Made by a program: the position numbers and the translations under genes. Positions 1 to 11,307 of a stretch of 64,000 bases of DNA are shown in pieces (position 1 is the first letter of the stretch; the number at the start of each line of letters is the position of its first letter). This DNA comes from Lactococcus paracarnosus. GTDB taxonomy: Bacteria; Bacillota; Bacilli; Lactobacillales; Streptococcaceae. The stretch covers positions 2,120,001 through 2,184,000 of the forward strand of contig NZ_CP017195.1 of assembly GCF_006770285.1 (NCBI RefSeq). The letters are read 5' to 3'. The notes under the pieces are model-generated. The model made no database searches, had not been told where the DNA came from, and saw only the letters and a list, made by a program, of their open reading frames with translations.

Positions 1-972
<972 letters not shown>

Positions 973-1165
973 TTAAATTGATACATTTAAGTATCTTGGT
1001 AATAAGTATTGAGTCTTTCGACTCACGCTTTTTTTTTGAGGTGTTGTATAAATACAACACTTCTCGGTTTATTTCTTGTTATTTTAGAAATTGTTATTCA
1101 GTTTTCAATGATCAAATCTTCTATTTTAACGTCTTCGTTGACAAGATGATATCACTATCATCCTA

Positions 1166-1238
1166 TGGAGCCTAGCGGGATCGAACCGCTGACCTCCTGC
1201 GTGCAAAGCAGGCGCTCTCCCAGCTGAGCTAAGGCCCC
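1166..1238 (-). tRNA. tRNA-Ala (anticodon TGC)
   Basis: A 73-nt cloverleaf reads GGGGCCTTAGCTCAGCTGGG at its 5' end. The anticodon loop sits in CTGCTTTGCACGCAG (TGC, Ala), the T-loop is GGTTCGATCCC, and the 3' end is CTCCA with no encoded CCA. It lies in the 16S-23S spacer, the classic position for tRNA-Ala in lactococcal and streptococcal rrn operons. Confidence 0.97.
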
Positions 1239-1355
1239 CTCTTCTTCAGAGAAGATTTTTACTCTTGCTATTAGGTATAAACCTCTCAAAACTAAATAAT
1301 ACAGAATTAAAACGCAAATGCAGGTTATCCATGAATTGCCTAAGCAACCATTTTT

Positions 1356-2911
<1,556 letters not shown>

Positions 2912-3029
2912 TGAGATGATATAAATATCATCTAGCTTTTGTTTTTTTGTCCGTTAATTTCTTAACGATTTATTGTCGAATTGACAGTTTGTTATCTATT
3001 GCTAAATAACAAGCCTGCACTTGGTTATT

Positions 3030-3049
3030 ATTCTGTATTATTCAGTTTT
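3030..3049 (-). other. 16S precursor processing stem, leader arm (partner at 1288-1307)
   Basis: Leader sequence AAAACTGAATAATACAGAAT on the minus strand is complementary to the spacer stretch ATTCTGTATTATTTAGTTTT (minus strand of 1288-1307), with one wobble or mismatch. The two arms bracket the 16S gene and would form the long stem cut by RNase III during rRNA maturation. The pairing is visible in sequence; the cleavage is inferred from known rRNA biology. Confidence 0.6.
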
Positions 3050-3094
3050 CAAAGGTCTATTTCGTTGTTGTTGTTCTTACGAGACAACTACTTA

Positions 3095-3123
3095 ATTCTA
3101 ACAGAAGCTTTTTGTTTTGTCAA
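3095..3123 (-). promoter_or_regulatory. rrn operon promoter
   Basis: On the minus strand TTGACA (3118-3123) and TAGAAT (3095-3100) are separated by exactly 17 nt, about 185 nt upstream of the mature 16S 5' end. The 3124-3320 stretch upstream is extremely AT-rich with T runs, which may act as an UP-type or insulating region; no other gene is seen there. Confidence 0.7.
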
Positions 3124-3316
3124 CTACTTTCGAAAAGTTTTTTTGTTTTCTTTTCAATCGTTCGCTTCCGCTCTTTTTAGTACTTTATTATCTTATCAAA
3201 TTCTTACTATTTCGTCAACACCTTTTTTGTTTTTTTTTACTTTTTTTATTTTGTGTTACTTTATTAAAACTAATACCAAATCATTTTTTCCATTACCTCT
3301 CTCATTATGTTCTAAA

Positions 3317-3345
3317 TTGACATTAAATATCATTTGGTATATACT
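3317..3345 (+). promoter_or_regulatory. promoter for the DJ-1/PfpI-like gene
   Basis: TTGACA (3317-3322), a 17-nt spacer and TATACT (3340-3345) lie about 100 nt before the 3444 start codon. This arrangement fits a sigma-A promoter reading away from the rrn operon. Confidence 0.55.
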
Positions 3346-3443
3346 GCATCCATTATAATTTAAAAGGGATTGATGGATGATTCGGTTAATTGAACTACAA
3401 GGAAAATATAACATGAAGAGAACAAAAGAAAGAATGAAAGCAA

Positions 3444-3902
3444 ATGAAACAAGTCTATATTTACATAATGGATACGATGTCTGATTGGCAATACGCTCAC
3501 TTATTGCCACTTTTAAACAATGATAGCTTTTATAAAGTAGATCATGATAAAATTGAGTTAAAAATGGTTGGCGCAGATACATGGCATGATAAAAAACATA
3601 AAGATATACTGTCCTTGACGGAAAAAGTATTACTAGAAAACGGGGCCGTTGTGTCTATATGTGCATCTGTGGGTGCCTTAAATTCTCTAGGTATATTAGA
3701 GACACGAAAACATATCAGCAATGAATTATATTTTTTTAAATTAGTTAGCGTTCAGTACGTTAGTGAATCAAATTATCTAGATCAACACCTTGTTGTTGAT
3801 GGTAATCTAATTACAGCAAGTGCATTATTTGTCGCATACACGTTAGTTGCAAAATTTAATATGATAGATCTAGATATTTTAGATGCCTGGTATCATTACT
3901 AA
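3444..3902 (+). CDS. DJ-1/PfpI-type glutamine amidotransferase-like protein, internally shortened
   Basis: The 152-aa product begins with a beta-strand and MDTMSDW, as in Firmicute DJ-1/PfpI family 'putative intracellular protease/amidase' proteins. It keeps the late family pattern: GADTWHDKKH, an SICASVG nucleophile-elbow region with Cys, TRKHISN, and DGNLITASAL near the C-terminus. Family members are usually around 190-205 aa. About 40 residues between the first strand-helix unit and GADTW appear to be missing, so the fold may be damaged. The RBS is weak. The gene stands alone between rrn and purR. The family assignment is by motif only; activity is unknown. Confidence 0.55.
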   Translation: MKQVYIYIMDTMSDWQYAHLLPLLNNDSFYKVDHDKIELKMVGADTWHDKKHKDILSLTEKVLLENGAVVSICASVGALNSLGILETRKHISNELYFFKLVSVQYVSESNYLDQHLVVDGNLITASALFVAYTLVAKFNMIDLDILDAWYHY

Positions 3903-3995
3903 AAACGAGTGATTTGCAATACTATTATCGACTACAAGCATTATTTATACAAAAACATCAGTAATACGATCATAAAAGTTCCAATATAGCATTAG

Positions 3996-4032
3996 AAGAA
4001 CAAGACGACACACTAAAGTCTTGTTCTTTTTT
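3996..4032 (+). terminator. Rho-independent terminator
   Basis: The 11-bp inverted repeat AAGAACAAGAC / GTCTTGTTCTT has an 11-nt loop and is followed by TTTTTTG. It ends the transcript of the DJ-1-like gene. Confidence 0.8.
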
Positions 4033-4156
4033 GATGAAATTAAAAATAGACTGATCATTGCCAATAATATTTTTTGATTAGTTGTTATGCGCATTTAGCT
4101 AGATTAACTTTATTATCATAAGATAAACTTTCTTAAACACGTTTACCCCCATAAAA

Positions 4157-4184
4157 AAAGAATCATACGCGCCTATGATTCTTT
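4157..4184 (-). terminator. terminator of purR
   Basis: The 11-bp inverted repeat AAAGAATCATA / TATGATTCTTT is followed on the minus strand by a run of T residues. It lies just past the purR stop codon. Confidence 0.8.
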
Positions 4185-4195
4185 AAATTTAATTT

Positions 4196-5008
4196 CTATT
4201 CTTCATAAATATTCCCTAGTGCAACATCTATTGATCTGTTTTCTATATCGATGCTCTTTATTTTTAAAATGGATTTAAAATCCGAAATTAAACGTTGGCC
4301 TTTAAAAGGACCTTCTGCAAAAACTGCAACTCCCGCAAGTAAACAATCAAATTCATGCACGAGTGATTTCATACCGTTCAATGTCCCGCCGCCTTTCATA
4401 AAATCGTCTACGATAAGGACACGTTGACCTGGTGCAAGTGACCTTTTGGACAAGGTCATGTTTTCAACTTTTGAACTCGATCCAGACATATAATTAACAT
4501 TTAGCGTGGCACCTTCGGTTACTTTCGGATCACGTCTGACAATCACAAATGGTACGTCCAGAATGGCACTTACTGCCTGCGCAATCGGAATGCCTTTTGT
4601 CGCAATTGTCATGACTGCATCTATCTGCTTCCCCGCATAGGCATGTGCGATAATTTTGCCAATCTTGTCTAGATTTTTCGGGCTACCTAAGATATCAGAT
4701 AGATAGATATAGCCACCTGGTAAAATGCGGTTACTCTCGCGCATCAGCGTTGCAATTTCGGATACGATTTTACGTGAATGTTCATCAGATATTTCAGGTG
4801 TAAACACAACCCCACCAGAAACACCTGCGTACGTTTTAATCGTACCAACACCAGTCTCATCAAAGATTCGCTTGATGATCACTAAATCTTCTGATATTGA
4901 TGACTTTGCAGCACCATACCTGTCACTAAAAAAAGATAGGGTTGTCAATTTTCTAGCGTGGTTTAATAAATAGTTGGTAAAATCTACCAATCGTTCACTT
5001 CTTTTCAT
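4196..5008 (-). CDS. purR: purine operon repressor PurR
   Basis: PurR of Gram-positive bacteria is a DNA-binding protein that senses PRPP and controls purine synthesis and salvage genes. In lactococci it also acts as an activator. The 270-aa protein starts MKRSERLVDF, with a winged-helix N-terminus (residues 1-75) and a type I phosphoribosyltransferase-like domain. The PRPP loop is visible as VLIVDDFMKGGGT. An upstream in-frame ATG would add 25 residues, but GAGGT precedes the chosen ATG and 270 aa matches the usual family length. It lies downstream of fusA behind a separate terminator and has its own terminator. Confidence 0.93.
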   Translation of the reverse strand: MKRSERLVDFTNYLLNHARKLTTLSFFSDRYGAAKSSISEDLVIIKRIFDETGVGTIKTYAGVSGGVVFTPEISDEHSRKIVSEIATLMRESNRILPGGYIYLSDILGSPKNLDKIGKIIAHAYAGKQIDAVMTIATKGIPIAQAVSAILDVPFVIVRRDPKVTEGATLNVNYMSGSSSKVENMTLSKRSLAPGQRVLIVDDFMKGGGTLNGMKSLVHEFDCLLAGVAVFAEGPFKGQRLISDFKSILKIKSIDIENRSIDVALGNIYEE

Positions 5009-5206
5009 GGGTCTACCTCTTTTCAGTAACAAACAATCACCACGATATATCAAATCATCTTGAAAATGACTTGATAGGTCCAAACTACGCTTTAAGGTGC
5101 AGTGTCAATCTAATCATTTTTATGTCTTAAAACAAGCTTTTTTATCATAAAATATTTAGTTTGTAATGTTTGTTCTTATTCCATTATAGCAAAGAAAATC
5201 AAAAAA

Positions 5207-5230
5207 CACGAACAATTAAAATTGTTCGTG
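5207..5230 (-). terminator. terminator of fusA
   Basis: Perfect 10-bp arms CACGAACAAT / ATTGTTCGTG with a 4-nt loop are followed on the minus strand by TTTTTTGATTTT. The element lies 15 nt after the fusA stop. Confidence 0.85.
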
Positions 5231-5244
5231 CTAATTTATTAGTC

Positions 5245-7320
5245 TTAACCTTGATTTTTCTTAATGATTGCTTCTTGTACTGATTTAGGAACATCTTCAT
5301 AGTGGTCAAATACCATCATGAACGTACCACGTCCTTGTGTAGATGAACGAAGTGTTGTTGCATAACCGAACATTTCAGCAAGTGGGACGAACGCATGAAC
5401 GATTTGGCTGTTACCATGCGCTTCCATACCTTCAACACGACCACGACGAGCAGTCACGTGACCCATGATATCGCCTAAGTTTTCTTCAGGAACTGTAACA
5501 GTAACCTTCATCATTGGCTCAAGAATAACTGGTTTCGCTTTTGGCGCAGCAGCTTTCAAAGCGTATGATGCAGCAACACGGAAGGCAGTTTCATTTGAAT
5601 CGACATCATGGTATGACCCATCGTAAAGTTTTGCTTTCACGTCAACAAGTGGGTATCCAGCAAGGACACCATTTTGCATTGCTTCTGCTAAACCTTTTTC
5701 AACAGCTGGGATATATTCACGAGGGACAACACCACCAACGATGGCATTCTCAAACTCAAATCCTTTACCTTCTTCATTTGGTGTAAATTCAACCCAAACG
5801 TGTCCGTATTGACCCTTACCACCTGATTGACGAACGAATTTACCTTCGGCTTGTGTCACAGGGGCACGGAATGTTTCACGGTATGACACTTGTGGCGCAC
5901 CAACATTTGCATCAACGTTGAACTCACGACGCATACGGTCAACAAGGATATCTAAGTGAAGCTCACCCATACCAGCGATAAGTGTTTCACCAGTTTCAAC
6001 GTTTGTTTCAACGCGGAATGATGGATCTTCTTCAGCAAGTTTTTGAAGGGCAACACCCATTTTATCTTGGTCAGCTTTAGATTTAGGCTCAACCATAACT
6101 TGGATAACTGGTTCTGGAAATTCGATAGATTCAAGAATAACTGGATTCTTTTCGTCTGTCAATGAGTCACCAGTTGTTGTATCTTTCAATCCAACAGCTG
6201 CAGCGATATCTCCTGAAAAGACATCGTTAATTTCATTACGTGTGTTTGCGTGCATTTGGAGGATACGACCGATACGTTCGCGTTTACCTTTTGATGCATT
6301 CAAAACGTATGAACCTGATGACAAGACACCAGAGTAAACACGGAAGAACGTCAAACGACCTACGAATGGGTCAGTCATAACTTTAAAGGCAAGTGCTGCA
6401 AAAGGCTCTGAATCATCTGCATGACGTTCAGTTTCTTCACCGTCAGGTGTGACACCTTTAATTGCAGGAACGTCCGTTGGTGCTGGCAAGTAGTCAACAA
6501 CTGCATCAAGCATCATTTGAACACCTTTGTTCTTGAAGGCAGAACCTGCAAGCATTGGGTAGAATTCAACGTTGATTGTTGCTTTACGGATAGCTGCTTT
6601 AAGTTCAGCTTCAGTGATTTCTTCACCTTCAAGATATTTCATCATGATGTCTTCATCAGTATCTGCAACAGCTTCGATTAATTTAGCACGCCATTCTTCA
6701 GCTTGTGCAAGGTATTCTTCTGGAATCTCTTCATCAAGAATATCAGTCCCAAGGTCATTTGTATAGACTTCGGCACGCATTCTTACTAAGTCGATAATCC
6801 CTTCGAAATCTTCTTCAGCACCGATCGGAATTTGGATTGGATGCGCATTGGCATTCAAACGATCATGAAGTGTATTTAATGAATAGAAGAAATCAGCACC
6901 GATTTTATCCATTTTGTTAGCAAATACGATACGTGGTACACCATATTCTGTTGCTTGACGCCAAACAGTTTCTGTTTGAGGCTCTACACCAGATTGTGCA
7001 TCGAGAACAGTAACAGCACCATCTAGTACACGAAGAGAACGTTGCACTTCGATTGTGAAGTCCACGTGACCTGGTGTGTCGATGATGTTGATACGTGTAT
7101 CATGCCATGCAGCAGTTGTTGCCGCTGAAGTGATCGTGATACCACGTTCTTGTTCTTGGGCCATCCAGTCCATTTGTGAAGCACCTTCATGTGTTTCACC
7201 AATTTTATGGATTTTACCAGTATAGTAAAGTACACGCTCAGTCGTCGTTGTTTTACCAGCGTCGACGTGGGCCATGATACCGATGTTACGAGTGTTTTCT
7301 AAAGAAAATTCGCGTGCCAT
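5245..7320 (-). CDS. fusA: elongation factor G
   Basis: The translocation GTPase of the ribosome, 691 aa. GTP-binding motifs are visible in order: AHVDAGKT (P-loop, near residue 17), RGITITSAA (switch), DTPGHVD and NKMDKIG. Domains II-V follow, including the domain [11 protein letters not shown] region. The start has a clear AGGAGAC ribosome binding site. The gene follows rpsL and rpsG in the standard str-operon order; tuf is not adjacent, as in other lactococci and streptococci. Confidence 0.98.
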   Translation of the reverse strand: MAREFSLENTRNIGIMAHVDAGKTTTTERVLYYTGKIHKIGETHEGASQMDWMAQEQERGITITSAATTAAWHDTRINIIDTPGHVDFTIEVQRSLRVLDGAVTVLDAQSGVEPQTETVWRQATEYGVPRIVFANKMDKIGADFFYSLNTLHDRLNANAHPIQIPIGAEEDFEGIIDLVRMRAEVYTNDLGTDILDEEIPEEYLAQAEEWRAKLIEAVADTDEDIMMKYLEGEEITEAELKAAIRKATINVEFYPMLAGSAFKNKGVQMMLDAVVDYLPAPTDVPAIKGVTPDGEETERHADDSEPFAALAFKVMTDPFVGRLTFFRVYSGVLSSGSYVLNASKGKRERIGRILQMHANTRNEINDVFSGDIAAAVGLKDTTTGDSLTDEKNPVILESIEFPEPVIQVMVEPKSKADQDKMGVALQKLAEEDPSFRVETNVETGETLIAGMGELHLDILVDRMRREFNVDANVGAPQVSYRETFRAPVTQAEGKFVRQSGGKGQYGHVWVEFTPNEEGKGFEFENAIVGGVVPREYIPAVEKGLAEAMQNGVLAGYPLVDVKAKLYDGSYHDVDSNETAFRVAASYALKAAAPKAKPVILEPMMKVTVTVPEENLGDIMGHVTARRGRVEGMEAHGNSQIVHAFVPLAEMFGYATTLRSSTQGRGTFMMVFDHYEDVPKSVQEAIIKKNQG

Positions 7321-7350
7321 GTATAGGTCTCCTAATATGTTTATTTAAGT

Positions 7351-7390
7351 AAAAACCCTAGGAAGGCAGGTCGCCCACCTAGGATTTTTA
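7351..7390 (-). terminator. hairpin between rpsG and fusA
   Basis: Arms AAATCCTAGG and CCTAGGGTTT enclose a second, GC-rich inner pairing (GGTGGGCGACCTGCC region). They are followed by TTTTTAC on the minus strand. This looks like an intercistronic terminator or attenuator that would lower fusA readthrough from the ribosomal protein genes, or allow a separate fusA transcript. Confidence 0.6.
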
Positions 7391-7456
7391 AAGTTTCTTA
7401 TGCTAAATCTTTCTTTTGTTACGGTCGAAAAACGACACGATAACTCAGAAAAAATT

Positions 7457-7924
7457 CTACCAACGGAAGTGAGCAAACGCACGGTTAGCTTCTGCCATTT
7501 TGTGAGTATCTTCACGTTTTTTAACTGCAGCACCAGTATTGTTAGCTGCATCCATGATTTCTTTAGCCAAACGATCTTGCATTGTATGTTCACCACGTTT
7601 GCGAGCGATTGTTACCAACCAACGCAAACCAAGTGTTACACGGCGTTCTGGACGTACTTCAACTGGTACTTGGTAGTTTGAACCACCAACACGGCGAGCA
7701 CGAACTTCCAAAACTGGCATGATGTTTTCCATCGCTTGTTCAAATACTTCAATAGCTTCTGTTCCTGTCGCTTCTTTGATTTGCTCAAAGGCGCCATAGA
7801 CGATGCTAGCTGAAGTACCACGTTTACCATCAAGCATAACGCGGTTGATAAGGCGAGTTACTACGACTGAGTTGTATAATGGATCTGCCAAAACTTCACG
7901 TTTTGGTGCACGATTTTTACGCAT
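7457..7924 (-). CDS. rpsG: 30S ribosomal protein S7
   Basis: The 155-aa product has the S7 N-terminus [19 protein letters not shown] and the C-terminal [21 protein letters not shown]7 nucleates assembly of the small-subunit head and contacts mRNA in the exit channel. It lies 20 nt after rpsL, as in all str operons, with an AAAGGAGAT ribosome binding site upstream. Confidence 0.98.
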   Translation of the reverse strand: MRKNRAPKREVLADPLYNSVVVTRLINRVMLDGKRGTSASIVYGAFEQIKEATGTEAIEVFEQAMENIMPVLEVRARRVGGSNYQVPVEVRPERRVTLGLRWLVTIARKRGEHTMQDRLAKEIMDAANNTGAAVKKREDTHKMAEANRAFAHFRW

Positions 7925-7944
7925 TTATCTTATCTCCTTTCAGA

Positions 7945-8358
7945 TTATGCTTTAGGTTTTTTAGTACCGTATTTAGAACGGCCTTGTTTACGATCTGTTA
8001 CGCCAGCAGTATCAAGTGCACCACGGACGATATGGTAACGTACCCCTGGAAGGTCTTTTACACGACCACCACGAAGTAAAACAACGCTATGCTCTTGTAA
8101 GTTGTGACCGATACCTGGGATATAAGCTGTTACCTCGATCAAGTTTGACAAACGCACACGTGCGAATTTACGTAAAGCTGAGTTAGGTTTTTTAGGTGTC
8201 ATTGTACCAACACGAGTTGCAACCCCACGTTTTTGTGGTGAGTTTGTTTTCGTTTGAACTTTTTTACGGCTGTTGAAGCCAATGTTCAATGCTGGTGCTG
8301 TTGATTTAACAATTTTTGATTTACGCGGTTTGCGAACCAATTGGTTAATAGTAGGCAT
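7945..8358 (-). CDS. rpsL: 30S ribosomal protein S12
   Basis: The 137-aa S12 starts [15 protein letters not shown]. The open frame extends 41 codons further upstream, but that part has no family similarity and no better RBS. Decoding-centre motifs [11 protein letters not shown] and [23 protein letters not shown] are intact, with the wild-type lysine at the streptomycin-sensitive site. The local RBS is weak and the leader is long (~190 nt), which may reflect translational autoregulation; that part is inference. Confidence 0.97.
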   Translation of the reverse strand: MPTINQLVRKPRKSKIVKSTAPALNIGFNSRKKVQTKTNSPQKRGVATRVGTMTPKKPNSALRKFARVRLSNLIEVTAYIPGIGHNLQEHSVVLLRGGRVKDLPGVRYHIVRGALDTAGVTDRKQGRSKYGTKKPKA

Positions 8359-8553
8359 TTCTTGCTTGCTGTCAGTCGTTATTTTGACAAAGTCAATAAG
8401 CGATAATAAGACCGATAGCATTCCTTTCGTTTTTTCGTTTAGTTGCGTTGGTATATGGTCGCTTAAGCCAAGTTCCAACAAGAATTTTGGATACTACCTA
8501 AATTATTAACCTAGGCTTCTTTTGTGTTACCAAATGAAAAAGTACCGTTTATC

Positions 8554-8582
8554 AGTTTATCATATTTACCATATTATGTCAA
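8554..8582 (-). promoter_or_regulatory. promoter of the rpsL-rpsG-fusA operon
   Basis: TTGACA (8577-8582) and TAAACT (8554-8559) on the minus strand are 17 nt apart. Transcription would start near 8547, leaving a leader of about 190 nt before rpsL. Confidence 0.6.
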
Positions 8583-8627
8583 CAGCAATTACTTAAATAC
8601 GCAACATATTCACTTTAAGTAAATGTC

Positions 8628-8672
8628 TTGACAAAGGTACATTAGCTAAAATATACTAAAATCTGTTATAAT
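8628..8672 (+). promoter_or_regulatory. dacA promoter region, two possible -10 boxes
   Basis: TTGACA at 8628-8633 with TATACT at 8652-8657 (18-nt spacer) forms one promoter. A perfect TATAAT at 8667-8672 ends only 7 nt before the dacA ATG. Either start would leave a 5' leader of 0-16 nt without any Shine-Dalgarno sequence. Confidence 0.55.
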
Positions 8673-8679
8673 TTAAACT

Positions 8680-9972
8680 ATGAAGAAAAAGATATTTTTA
8701 CTAGTAACACTTTGCTTTACCCTTATCACGACGCCTCTTGTTTCTGTTGTTAGTGCCGAGGAAACATTTGATGTCCCTGCTAAAGCAGCACTCGCAATAG
8801 ATGCAAGTAGCGGTAAGGTTTTATATGCAAAGAATACAACCTCTCCTATGGGAGTTGCCTCTATTACTAAAATCATCACGATTTATATGACACTGGACGC
8901 CATAAAAAAAGGGAAATTGACTTGGGATGACAAGGTTAAAATGAGTGATTATGCTTATAACTTGACCCAAAATCCAGAAGCTTCTAACATTGCTGTCATG
9001 AATAAAGACGAAGCATTCACAGTTCGCGACCTGTTTAACGCTGCTATGATCCAATCGGCCAACTCTGCTGCCATCACGCTAGCTGAAAAAATTGGGGGAT
9101 CAGAACCCAAATTTGTCAATCTTATGAAAACCCAATTAGCCTATTGGGGGATTACAGATGCCAAATTAGTCAACGCTTCTGGCCTAAATAATAGCGTACT
9201 TGGTGAAAATATTTACCCTGGTTCATCATCGACAGATGAAAATGAACTATCCGCACAAGACGTTGCCATTATTGCCCAACACTTAATTGCTGATTTCCCA
9301 GAGGTATTGGATACAACCAAAAAAGCAACGGAACCTTTTGATGCTGATGGTGCTTCTAAACAAACGCTAGCCACTTATAACTACATGTTACCTGGACTTC
9401 CCGCAGCCAGGTCAGGAGTTGACGGTCTAAAAACAGGGACAACTGATTTAGCGGGTGCTTGTTTTGTCGCAACAACGGTTCAAAATGGGTTTCGTATTAT
9501 CACAGTTGTCTTAAATGCTGACAACGCTAATACTGATGATTTAGCGCGCTTTACTGCAACTGGTGAACTGATGAACTACGTCTATGGTACCTGGCAGTCT
9601 CATACATTTGCCGCAAAAGGGATTAAGATGGACAGTGAGGATGCGCCTACCAAACTAACTGTAGTAGATGGGCAACGCAATCAAGTTAATGTGGTGCCAG
9701 AAAAAGATTTTTCAGCTGTTATACCGATGAAGAGTACGGGCATAACGACTGCAATCAAGTTCAATAAAAAACAAAACGATAAAGTGACTGCAGCCATTGC
9801 CAAAAACCAAAAACTCGTGAAAGTAACCTTTCATATTCAAGATAAGCTAGGTTACCTACCAGGATTTGATGGAGAAAATTTACATCTGATAGCATCAAGT
9901 GCCGTCTCAAGAAGTAATTCTGTTAAGGTAATGTGGAATCACTTTGTGGAATTTGTAAATGACAAATTATAA
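8680..9972 (+). CDS. dacA: D-alanyl-D-alanine carboxypeptidase (penicillin-binding protein, PBP5 type)
   Basis: The enzyme trims the terminal D-Ala of peptidoglycan pentapeptides outside the membrane. The 430-aa precursor has a signal peptide (residues 1-26, ending VVSA). The serine-protease fold carries SITK at 61-64 (acyl-serine S61), SAN at 126-128 and KTG at 251-253. The PBP5-type C-terminal beta domain follows, and the amphipathic tail is consistent with membrane association. No Shine-Dalgarno sequence precedes the start codon, although the signal peptide makes the start secure. A terminator follows. Confidence 0.95.
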   Translation: MKKKIFLLVTLCFTLITTPLVSVVSAEETFDVPAKAALAIDASSGKVLYAKNTTSPMGVASITKIITIYMTLDAIKKGKLTWDDKVKMSDYAYNLTQNPEASNIAVMNKDEAFTVRDLFNAAMIQSANSAAITLAEKIGGSEPKFVNLMKTQLAYWGITDAKLVNASGLNNSVLGENIYPGSSSTDENELSAQDVAIIAQHLIADFPEVLDTTKKATEPFDADGASKQTLATYNYMLPGLPAARSGVDGLKTGTTDLAGACFVATTVQNGFRIITVVLNADNANTDDLARFTATGELMNYVYGTWQSHTFAAKGIKMDSEDAPTKLTVVDGQRNQVNVVPEKDFSAVIPMKSTGITTAIKFNKKQNDKVTAAIAKNQKLVKVTFHIQDKLGYLPGFDGENLHLIASSAVSRSNSVKVMWNHFVEFVNDKL

Positions 9973-9974
9973 AC

Positions 9975-10017
9975 AAAATCCGCTTGGCATATTAATGGCT
10001 GTCAAACGGATTTTTAT
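9975..10017 (+). terminator. terminator of dacA
   Basis: Outer arms AAAATCCG / CGGATTTT and inner TTGGCA / TGTCAA pairing are followed by TTTATTTA. The element starts immediately after the dacA stop. Confidence 0.7.
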
Positions 10018-10167
10018 TTACGTCTTTTCATGATTCTAGTATAATGATGGCTTCTATTAACTGCATAACAGCAAGTAACCTCGGGACAGTAATGCCAACA
10101 AACATCATAGCAAAAATATTAAAATGGGCTTGTATCATATCGATATTGTGCATACAGTTAACAAAAC

Positions 10168-10203
10168 AAAGCATGAGGTCCGACTAGTCAGATCTCATGC
10201 TTT
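10168..10203 (-). terminator. terminator of the GRP sugar permease gene
   Basis: The 13-bp inverted repeat AAAGCATGAGGTC / GATCTCATGCTTT (one G-U pair) ends 5 nt past the stop codon at 10208. On the minus strand it is followed by GTTTTGTT. The 150 nt between this and the dacA terminator show no gene. Confidence 0.75.
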
Positions 10204-10207
10204 AAGG

Positions 10208-11092
10208 TTATTGTATTTTAACAATCGCTAATAGTATCGCACCAACAATGAATAATGCAGTCCCAATCACAACATAGCGTAATTCCAACTTTGTCTTTTT
10301 CTCCCCGAGAAATAAAATGCCACCAATTGTTGAGATGATGATGCCAAGTTGTGAAAACGAGAATGCAATAGCAAGTCCTGCTTTCGCAGCAGCCAGCAAC
10401 ATAAACACATTACCTAGCCCCCACATCAACCCAACTGGAATATTCTTGAAAACAACTGCTTCCAGCTTAATTTTACCACCTGCAATTATCCAGGCACCAA
10501 TCATCATACCAACTGACATAGGCAAAATAACTGTCAGTGTATCTATTTTGACATGAAAAATAAGTTCGGAAAGGTTATTAAATAGTGTCGCATATAAGAC
10601 ATAGCCAAAAGTTGAATAAGCGATTGAACTTAGCCCTTTTCCTAGATGTTGTTGACCAGATACGCTTTCAGTATTGGGGTCCTTACGGGATGAAAAATAA
10701 AACCCAATCACAAGCACAATAATCGCGATACTACCTAGTAGATATTGAATCGGCTTTGACCATTCCCCAAAAGCGAGAACACCTAGTAGTGAGCCAATCA
10801 CGAGTTGCGCACCACTTGATAATGGCCCCGCAACAGACACGCCCATAAATTTGGCAGCCTTAAACTGTTCATTTTGACCAATTGACCATAGACCACCACC
10901 GACTAGACCGATCAGGATCGTTGTTAAATCTAGTTTTGGTTGCCTAACAGCAAAGACAACAAGTGCAAAAACAAAGGCACCTAATGTCATGCCAAACGTC
11001 TGCTGATTTGCGTTGCCACCGATTTTACTTGAAACAAAAATAATTGATCCCCATGACACCATAGGAATTAGTGCTAGCAAAATGCCTTCCAT
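10208..11092 (-). CDS. glcU: GRP-family sugar (glucose/ribose) uptake permease
   Basis: The 294-aa, ten-helix membrane protein belongs to the drug/metabolite transporter superfamily. Its sequence features match the GlcU/RbsU glucose-ribose porter family: start MEGILLALIPMVSWGS, then GGLWSIGQNEQFKAAKFMGVS, and the second repeat GLMWGLGNVFMLLAAAKAGLA. Family members import sugar by proton symport without phosphorylating it. It is monocistronic, with an AAGGAAA ribosome binding site and its own terminator. The sugar specificity cannot be read from sequence. Confidence 0.8.
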   Translation of the reverse strand: MEGILLALIPMVSWGSIIFVSSKIGGNANQQTFGMTLGAFVFALVVFAVRQPKLDLTTILIGLVGGGLWSIGQNEQFKAAKFMGVSVAGPLSSGAQLVIGSLLGVLAFGEWSKPIQYLLGSIAIIVLVIGFYFSSRKDPNTESVSGQQHLGKGLSSIAYSTFGYVLYATLFNNLSELIFHVKIDTLTVILPMSVGMMIGAWIIAGGKIKLEAVVFKNIPVGLMWGLGNVFMLLAAAKAGLAIAFSFSQLGIIISTIGGILFLGEKKTKLELRYVVIGTALFIVGAILLAIVKIQ

Positions 11093-11307
11093 ATATCGAT
11101 TTCCTTTTTATTTGATAAGTTACTACTAATATAACACATGATGAACATTAGGCTTAAAAAACCCAACGTTTATTAGTGTAACCGTTTTGGCTATAAAAAG
11201 CAACTAGCCCAATCTCAAGTTCAAAAAAAGCTGTCCTAAGACAACTCTTTCATTTTTTTCATTTTTATCTAAACTGGATGATATGAGAAGACAAGAAAAT
11301 CTGAAAA

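Noticed and set aside
2981-3358. 125-codon plus-strand frame in the rrn leader region.
   Set aside because: Low-complexity Phe/Leu-rich translation of T-rich leader DNA overlapping the rrn promoter.
5207-5230. CGAACAAT in the fusA terminator as a PurBox for purR.
   Set aside because: Both copies are explained by the terminator stem, and the flanking bases and spacing do not fit paired PurBoxes.
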